A DNA stretch of 14,106 bases from Larix sibirica (Eukaryota; Streptophyta; Pinopsida; Pinales; Pinaceae). Positions within the stretch are counted from its first letter, which is position 1, and each line of letters starts with the position of its first letter. Below are positions 8,377 through 14,106 of this stretch, in pieces. Both the position numbers and the translations under genes were made by a program. Where the stretch lies: NCBI GenBank assembly GCA_004151065.3, contig NWUY0300029964.1, forward strand, positions 13,877 to 27,982, read 5' to 3'. The notes under the pieces are model-generated. The model made no database searches, had not been told where the DNA came from, and worked only from the letters and a program-made list of their open reading frames with translations.

Positions 8377-9810
8377 ATGTCAAGCAGAGGGAAGGGAACA
8401 ATCAATTGGAAGAATGAGATAAGCGAATGTGTATTTATAGATTTTGTAATTGTTTCCAATTTCTCATTGAGGTTCTAGCTTTTTGTTGTTGATTCCAATT
8501 TTTAAAAATAAAACATTCATTTTATATTTCTAGGGAGATGATACCAATATGGAGAAAGAGGAAGTAAACAAACTTGATGGTGTGGACTTGAAAATGCTTT
8601 CTAAATACATAGAAGAGAAATAAACTAAAATGAATGAATCATTGCAGCACAATAACCATTACCAAGGGAATCAATTGATTCCCCAAACACTCCTGGATCA
8701 AGAAAAATATCTAGGTGAAAATCAATCAGCATAACCTCAAAGAATTTGGAACAAGGTACCAATACTTCCAATGTCTTGGCCACTCCTAGTACACAAATCT
8801 CATCTTCCTCAATGTCGTCTTATGGATCTTGCATTGGTAGCTATGATACAAGTATAGAATATGACTTGGTTTCGGGAGAAATTCGTAGATCAGATGCTAG
8901 TAAAGTATTTGTAAATAGGTTGAAGGAATCATGCCTTCAACAGTTTAAATACCATCTCCACCTACCATTTTCCAAGATACCCATGCACCTCCAGAAACTG
9001 GTAATTCATGACATGGAGATAGAATTTGGTGTTGGTTGGTCCATTAAGAAGGTGAAACTACAGATGTCATAGAATTGCAAGATATTTAGGTGCAACTAGA
9101 AAAAAAAATCAAAAACTCTCACCTGAGCAAAGGCTAAAAAAAGGCCAGTGGACGTAACATTAAAAATATGGAAATAATTGGTCAAATTGTATGAGAAGTT
9201 AGATGCACGGAGAAATTTCGGTGAGGAGAGCACACATGTATTTAATTTTGATCATATCATTATTTCAAATTTCTCAATAGATTCATATATTTTATTTGTG
9301 CATAATTAAATCCAATTAGTTTATGTTTCAGGACAAGGCTTGAAAGTCTAGGCTAGTAAAGAGAAGTGCCACACAACACAGTGGCCAGAAAGGGCTGCAT
9401 GCCCTTATTTGTACATTCGTAAGTATATTTAATATGTGAAACTATATATTTTTATTTCCAAGAAAAAAAAATCATTGCATATTAATTTGTCCATGTGCCA
9501 CGTTTTGACAGAAGGGCAAATATGGCCGACAACAGACACATTTTGAAAAAGAAATGTTACAAAACAAAAAATGGACATATTTTGTTACCTTGATGAAGAA
9601 TGAGGTGACACTCTTCCATCCACTACTTGATTTTGTTTGTTTTATGGAAACTTTGTTCTCAAATGATTCAACCTACATATCCATTAATCAAATTAAATAT
9701 GAGGAAGTCAGAATGTTTAGGTCAATTAGAAAGATTGCCATTTGGTCGTAGCCTACATGTGTTGGTTGTAGAGACCTTGAGCTACATTATACACCACTAG
9801 TTTAATCAAG
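8377..9810 (+). pseudogene. Broken spliced gene resembling plant Ptta/En/Spm transposase
   Basis: Exon-like blocks lie between GT/AG sites, suggesting introns at 8431-8533, 9221-9331 (gtgagg..tttcag), 9419-9511 (gtaagt..tgacag) and 9811-9890, each 80-111 nt. From ATG 8377 the first block reads MSSRGKGTINWKNEISE and joins in frame to GDDTNMEKEEVNKLDG, before a TAA. A shift gives a Ser/Thr-rich region (8746 onward), then IPMHLQKLVIHDMEIEFGVG and WSIKKVKLQM, TAG at 9070, and W-x(2)-LV spacing in KIWK-stop-LVKLYEKLD. The next exon contains SRLVKRSATQHSGQKGLHAL and joins exactly in phase to KGKYGRQQTHFEKE. The order W..LV, then R...H..G.K, then GR..T..E is that of the conserved C-terminal part of Transposase_24 proteins, encoded by CACTA-like elements. 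Several stops and at least two shifts make it non-functional. Family identity is moderate; another spliced gene cannot be excluded. Confidence 0.5.
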
Positions 9811-10523
9811 GTAACATTAGAGGTATTTCCCTTCTTCTTGGATAGATGGTTAATGTGAATTTTGCTAACAAATATATTTGTACCAACTAGGAGGAAGAAG
9901 AGATGGAAAACAACACCATGGATTGTATTCATATTTCATTAAAGCTTTGGGCTTCAATATCCAAATGAAAATGCAATGATATTATATGGATAAGTTGATA
10001 TTAGTCATTGGATAGCTAGCAAAGGGTATTTTACATACATCCTAGACAAGTTTTCAAGTTTCAGAAGGTCCTCTTTAGCTTTCAAGCCTCGCTAAAATCC
10101 CTTTGGGATAGTGTTGCATTGAATAACTTATAAATATCACAAGTGGAAGGTTGGTTGGCTTGAAAGGGAAGGAAGGTTTCCATTAGGTTAACTAGGAGAT
10201 TACTAAAATCCCAAAGAATGGGTAGTTTATGGATGATTGGTTCATTCCATAAAGTGTATGCCTTGTATGTGAAATGGTTGATTGTGCATGGAGACTTAGA
10301 AAGTGCTCTTGCACAACTAATTTTCATGAGGGGACCTTCTAGGTAAAAAGTGCTGGAGAAATGACAATTTCCATTGTTGTGATCATTTGGACAAAGTAAA
10401 AATATAGGTAACCATTGTGTCTCAAAGTATTTAGAATTCCTTACATGAATATATTAATAACTATCTCTCATGGAAGGGTGAATCACTTTGGATAGGTATC
10501 TCATTTAATGAGCATTTCAGTTG
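9811..10523. other. Non-coding; possible last exon of the spliced gene
   Basis: A candidate intron 9811-9890 (gtaaca..actag) is followed by gaggaagaagagatgg, which could open a further exon, but its frame closes quickly. The rest is AT-rich and stop-rich. A minus-strand open frame at 10082-10327 shows no recognisable domain. No terminal inverted repeat of a CACTA element was found. Confidence 0.4.
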
Positions 10524-10612
10524 GAGTAAAAGAGTTAGTTAATTCGTGCAATCCTATCAATCAAGGTAACTCATTTATTCCATGCAATCCTATCGATGAA
10601 CGAGTAAAAGAG
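10524..10612 (+). repeat. Interleaved short direct repeats
   Basis: The 11-mer gagtaaaagag occurs at 10524-10534 and 10602-10612, and the 12-mer tgcaatcctatc at 10547-10558 and 10583-10594. The two pairs are nested with different offsets (78 and 36). The cluster lies in a small plus-strand open frame (10508-10705) with no recognisable protein. From 10613 to 10960 nothing further is recognised. Confidence 0.6.
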
Positions 10613-10960
10613 ATCCTCCTACATGATAGAAATATTGAAGATGTCACCATAATCCTAGAGCATAGCTATAATTGGTGCGATTATGTGGTAATCCTAGTAA
10701 ATTAGTAATCTTCGATAATTCTCAATACCATTGTTAATTATATATTTTCCATAATATCTCATGTTAGTAAACTATACTAGTAGTATCCTTGGTATCATGG
10801 ATGAGGTATAGGACTTCAATTTCTTCAAACTAAAAGTGATGAAGTTCTTTTGCATGGTTTTCCTCCATGAATCCTAACATAAAAAAATATAGGGGTTCCA
10901 AATGCATAAAAATTAAATGTTTTGAATCACCTATGTAATTTGTATATCATCCTAACAATT

Positions 10961-11416
10961 TCAAAAAGTGTCATTGAACCTTTCCCATAGTTCTATCCAT
11001 TTAATCATTTTTTATTTCATTTCTACTTGTAAATATCGATTCGTTGATAATGTCTCTAATGTGTACACAAATGTATGCCCCCATTTCTGAATAGAAATAC
11101 CCTACATCACCTAGTAGGATTCAAAGTGGTCCACTGGATCAAAAGTACCACCAAATTGTAGATACTAGTTAATACGACTAGAATTGGAAATGGAATTGGT
11201 TCGTGGAGAAACAATGTTAAGTAGAAATCATGTTTTTGTTTCCTTCGTTGTATCCTCCCATGAGTGTAGCATCATCTTATGTGTTTCCAACCATCTTGTA
11301 GGGGTCTTTGTAAAAGTGGTATCTAGCATTGTGTTAATCTACTTAGGCATGATCTACTCCACCACCTGTTCCATCATTTCAATAGTGTCAGTCACGCCAC
11401 CAAACCTTGGTGGGTC
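10961..11416 (-). pseudogene. Minus-strand gypsy gag remnant, one frame, many stops
   Basis: This is a capsid-type Gag fragment. Reading down from 11416, a single frame of 151 codons runs without any frameshift to a TGA at 10963-10961. It begins DPPRFGGVTDTIEMMEQ, then TFTKTPTRWLETHKMMLHSW, where the R-W-x3-H-K core is typical of plant gypsy Gag. Next come GGTFDPVDHFESY and KWGHTFVYTLETLSTNRYLQ, where the family has H-x-F-x-x-T-L followed by N-x-Y-L, then WIELWERFNDTF. In-frame stops replace residues 21, 26, 63, 84, 102, 105 and 135, all of types reachable by one C-to-T or G-to-A change from CAG, CAA, CGA or TGG. The frame extends upstream to about 11460 (HGENYIRSMGVELK). Plus-strand open frames here (11184-11447, 11466-11777) are shadows. 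Confidence 0.65.
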
Positions 11417-11460
11417 TTTAAGTTCTACACCCATTGACCTAATGTAATTTTCACCATGTA

Positions 11461-12138
11461 CTACCATGCGGAATTATCATATTCCCACTTTTCTATCGAT
11501 TAGTGGTAGTTTCAAACTCCATCACACAGGGACACAAACTATGCCAACACAACTCTCCACTAGTCATAAAATTGATGTAGTTCTATGGAAGCTTGACTAT
11601 AAGTTTATGAAGTTTATCCAAGGCACCTTCATCCAACACACCTTCTACCTATTCCACAAACCACTCACTCTAGATTGTATCCAATTAATGGATGGACCAA
11701 TAATCCTATTTCTCGAACAACATCCTTCATTGTTTCAAAATAAGGATGTCATTATAAAATGCCCAACAAATTCCTAGTAATAGTGTTACTGTATTTTTGT
11801 AGTAGTGGTTAGTGATGGGGATCATTATTAGTATTTTGACATACCTCACAAGACCCAACATATTCCTACCCACAAATGGGTTATTTGTTTTAGTGATATA
11901 TATTTAAATCATGGGGAATAATTCCATAGATGGCATTACATTTTGAATATTGTACACCACAACACCTCCTTCAAACTTTGTTTCCCTTTCTTCAATTCTT
12001 GGATTCTCTCAAACAAAGTTGTTAGATAATTATTGAATTAGGCCAATCTAGAGATAACCATGGAATGGAATCTTTGGTAATCCAATTATGGACTTGTGTT
12101 GCATCGTGATCTATAAATATTCCAACTTTGTATACATT
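11461..12138 (-). other. Possible decayed gag sequence, minus strand
   Basis: The minus strand of about 11650-11480 gives a fairly open stretch, GVLDEGALDKLHKLIVKLP, a stop, then NYINFMTSGELCWHSL and VMEFETTTN. It lies in a different frame from the clear gag fragment that follows. Its amphipathic composition looks coding-like, but no domain is recognised. The remainder to 12138 is stop-rich with nothing identified. Confidence 0.3.
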
Positions 12139-12360
12139 TGTAGTTCTAACAATGAAATTCGCAAGTCATGGTAACATACCAACAATGACCCACTCCTTTT
12201 TCTACATCTTTGAGATTGTCTAGAATGACCCACTAATTAGATCCTAAAACTATTGGTTAAAGTCCTAGATAATTTCCTGAATCTTTTCATTGATTTTCTT
12301 CAACTGTGTGATATTCTTTTGCTTAGACTTTGTCTTTTGAATTCTTTCACAAAAAATGTC
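12139..12360 (-). pseudogene. Second gag-like fragment, minus strand
   Basis: Reading down from 12360, the frame gives DIFCERIQKTKSKQKNITQL, KKINEKIQEII, a stop, DFNQ, a stop, F, a stop, DLISGSF, then after further stops KKEWVIVGMLP and LANFIVRTTNVYK. The pattern [DE][YF]N.RF.DL, a short gap, then VI followed by a LP or GL hydrophobic helix resembles the C-terminal half of a plant Ty3/gypsy capsid. Five in-frame stops and a Lys-rich upstream helix show strong decay. It is a different Gag motif set from the one at 11416-10961, which has its own helices, so it may be the upstream half of one unusual gag or a separate insertion. Confidence 0.38.
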
Positions 12361-13227
12361 TACAACTACACTAAAGTCAGTCCTTGGTGAGCAAGGGCAT
12401 TATTCTTTCATTTCACATACCACACAGTGCTTTTCCTTGCAAAGTAATTAAAAAATATACCACATTAATCACATCCATCTTGCTCCTTCACATGTCTTAG
12501 ATTGTGTCACAAAGGAACCAATGCATCTCTTAGTATTCTTCTCCTTTCTTGATCTTCTTTAAGGATCTTCGATGTCAATGGATAAATCCCATGCCAAGCA
12601 TCAATGTTGATTTAAACAAAACCTGAAGGATGTCCTAAGAAAACTACCTAGTTGTTTCAACTCCAATGTGTGGTAGGGTTTTATTGAGACCAGAAAAAAC
12701 ATATTTTCTTTGTAAGTGCTTATCGAAAGCCTTGTAAATGATCATATCATGAAGTACCTTGGAATATCCCTACCCAAATTATCTTTATTCCACAATGAAT
12801 TCAAACGTTTGGTCTTGTTTCGACATCCCTATTCTAAATGAGTGTGGGAATGGTACTCAATCATGTGTTTTCCATTCCTTCATGTGTTCATAACGTCAAA
12901 TGTATCATCTCCTTGATTGTAAGTTCCCATGGGTAGTGGAGCACCAGCTTCTCATCCTTCTTCTCAATGCCACATTGTTTGCATTGCATGACCAAGGATT
13001 GTAATTTAGAGAATAATTGTTGTATGGTTTTGAAACTGCTTGGTTGNCAAATGCACTCAATACAGCTCGAATTTATGAATGGAATAAGGGGACATATAAA
13101 TTACATCAACATGAACTCATATGAATCACCATTCAACTTTTAATGTGGTGCAAGGGTGTTAATGAAACTAAAAAATTATAGGTCCTCTAACTTGGTTGAC
13201 TATCACCAAAATTGACGATTCCACTAA
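12361..13227 (-). other. Unassigned leader or coding remnant, minus strand
   Basis: By position this would be the leader and start of gag in the minus-strand element. One minus frame in 13020-12600 has runs such as EAGAPLPMGTYNQGDDTFDV, RLNSLWNKDNLGRDIPRYFM and SFTRLSISTYKENMFFLVS between stops, which look coding-like but match no family I know. Base 13047 is N. No other feature is seen. Confidence 0.3.
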
Positions 13228-13239
13228 ATTTGATAACCA
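13228..13239 (-). promoter_or_regulatory. Weak candidate tRNA-Met primer binding site
   Basis: The minus strand reads tggttatcaaat. The usual plant initiator-tRNA-Met primer site begins tggtatcagagc. The candidate matches with one inserted T and some substitutions. It sits between LTR-like sequence and gag-like sequence, where a primer site is expected, but a chance match is quite possible. Confidence 0.18.
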
Positions 13240-13331
13240 AGTTCTTCAAATGAGACATGTAGCAGATTTCATGTTTTAGAAAATATGGTTAATAACCACA
13301 AGTCTTTGAACTTTATGAAATGAATTACAAC

Positions 13332-13383
13332 TCTCTGGATTCAGAGATCGGATTCCGACCCAATCCAAAATTGTATTGGATTG
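13332..13383. repeat. Cluster of three small hairpins
   Basis: Three perfect inverted repeats are packed into 52 bp: tctctg/cagaga with a 4-nt loop (13332-13347), tcgga/tccga around one T (about 13348-13358), and caatccaa/ttggattg with a 7-nt loop (13361-13383). They lie near the inner edge of the LTR-like sequence on the minus strand, where U5 or leader RNA structure would be expected. Confidence 0.65.
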
Positions 13384-13713
13384 TAACTACTGAAACCAAA
13401 ACTTCATTAAACCATGCATACTTTGATTCTCCGTATTAACCATTTGTCAGCTGGGATTTGCATACGGTTTATGCTAATTACACGCAGTGACTCTCGATAG
13501 AGGATATAACCACGAATTTGTAAATTTAAACATAAACAAAATGTAATTTCGAATTGCCTTGCAATAACTCACAAATTTATACAGTCGTCTTATAGAATCT
13601 GTATGCATATGATTTCTGGGAAATTAAATACGATTTCCTTATATTCATGTATACAGTAGATGAATATTCATACAAGGGTTTCTCCACGCACAGAACTGTA
13701 GAAATAAAAGAGG

Positions 13714-13719
13714 TTTATT
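13714..13719 (-). terminator. Candidate LTR polyadenylation signal
   Basis: AATAAA on the minus strand, about 200 bases downstream of the TATA-like box on that strand. That spacing suits an LTR in which start and poly(A) site bound the R region. A plus-strand aataaa also occurs at about 13703-13708, so the motif alone proves nothing. Confidence 0.22.
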
Positions 13720-13764
13720 TCATTAATGTTTACATCTGCAACTAACCCTCTTGCATATCTGCAA

Positions 13765-13828
13765 CTCTCTGCCTCTATCTCTTTCTGCAAACTCTCTGTC
13801 TCTCTTTACCTCCCTTCCCTCTTCCTCG
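13765..13828 (+). repeat. CT-rich tract (GA-rich on minus strand)
   Basis: This is a pyrimidine tract with many ctct and tctct runs. The motif ctgcaactctctg is repeated nearby as ctgcaaactctctg (about 13759-13798). On the minus strand it would be a GA-rich leader just downstream of the TATA-like box, common in plant LTR and gene 5' leaders. Confidence 0.6.
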
Positions 13829-13920
13829 ACTGATTCCCTTCTTTCTTTCAACTCCCGCTAACAAGCTAACAACCTTTCCATAGATTTAGGGATTTTCTAT
13901 TTTTAGGGACAACTAACTCC

Positions 13921-13929
13921 TATTTATTT
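13921..13929 (-). promoter_or_regulatory. TATA-like box on minus strand
   Basis: The minus strand reads aaataaata followed by gg, upstream of the purine-rich leader. It is a plausible LTR promoter core in the orientation of the minus-strand gag relic. The region is AT-rich, so a chance occurrence is possible. Confidence 0.22.
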
Positions 13930-14106
13930 GCAACAATCAACCAGATGTCCCAGTCTCCTCGTAGGGAGCTATTGGTAGTCATCTATGCCTACATTAACTC
14001 TAAAATTGACAACGATTCTAGCTATCTTCCTGATTCAAATTAGTAAACATTTAATAAACTATTTCCTCTAAACCCTTAGAACCATTTTCTCAAGCCACAA
14101 CATGTG

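Larger units (their letters stand above)
10961..14106 (-). mobile_element. Second LTR-retrotransposon relic, minus strand
   Basis: Reading leftward from the right edge there is LTR-like sequence (TATA-like box, GA-rich leader, AATAAA), then a weak tRNA-Met-like primer site near 13239-13228, and then gag-like remnants at 12360-12139 and 11416-10961. This is the order LTR, primer site, gag expected for a Ty3/gypsy element on the minus strand. No protease, RT or integrase is seen to the left, so it is either 3'-truncated or decayed beyond recognition. The two gag-like stretches may belong to two insertions. Orientation is supported by gag; the LTR call is inference. Confidence 0.5.
13384..14106 (-). 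mobile_element. LTR-like sequence of minus-strand element
   Basis: On the minus strand this stretch has the arrangement of an LTR: upstream A/T-rich sequence, a TATA-like box near 13929-13921, a long purine-rich leader (13828-13765), then AATAAA at 13719-13714 and AT-rich sequence toward a possible primer site. This fits U3-R-U5 read leftward. LTR termini (TG..CA), a target-site duplication and a partner LTR are not visible; the upstream end lies beyond the window. Confidence 0.33.

Noticed and set aside
10082-10327. 81-residue minus-strand open frame
   Set aside because: No family pattern, no continuation upstream or downstream, and no relation to the gag frames.
11184-11777. Two plus-strand open frames (11184-11447 and 11466-11777)
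   Set aside because: The first is the complement of the minus-strand gag relic. The second shows no domain and lies opposite possible gag sequence.

Overview
The window looks like non-genic nuclear DNA of a seed plant. It is AT-rich, has no dense intact coding, and carries decayed LTR-retrotransposon polyproteins on both strands plus the remains of an intron-containing plant transposase-like gene. One ambiguous base (13047) points to a draft assembly. The very old, stop-riddled Ty3/gypsy copies resemble those of large gymnosperm (conifer-type) genomes, but nothing here fixes the species. No intact protein gene, tRNA, rRNA or CRISPR array was found.

Layout. Positions about 206-5841 (+) hold a long Ty3/gypsy relic in the order gag capsid, first zinc knuckle, aspartic protease, three further zinc knuckles, an acidic/serine-rich linker, reverse transcriptase, and the start of RNase H, where it breaks off. 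The frame changes at least eight times, and the protease and reverse transcriptase have lost catalytic residues. The gag, knuckle, protease and pol order and a degenerate first RNase H lacking its Asp suggest the Tat/Ogre-like branch (inference).

Positions 5791-8370 hold no gene I can support. They contain a series of independent short tandem duplications (periods about 34, 46, 65, 132 and 33 bp, and a ragged 25-30 bp array).

Positions 8377-9810 (+) hold a broken, spliced gene. Exon-like blocks are separated by short plant-type introns, and the conserved residue pattern resembles the plant Ptta/En/Spm transposase family (Transposase_24). Positions 9811-10960 are essentially featureless.

Positions 10961-14106 read best on the minus strand. 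There is LTR-like sequence at the right edge (TATA-like box, then a GA-rich leader, then AATAAA), a weak primer-binding-site candidate, a hairpin cluster, and at least one clear gag relic (11416-10961) with a second gag-like stretch upstream of it (12360-12139). The plus and minus elements are separate insertions. None of these genes is expected to act together today; the window is a record of insertion, tandem duplication and decay.
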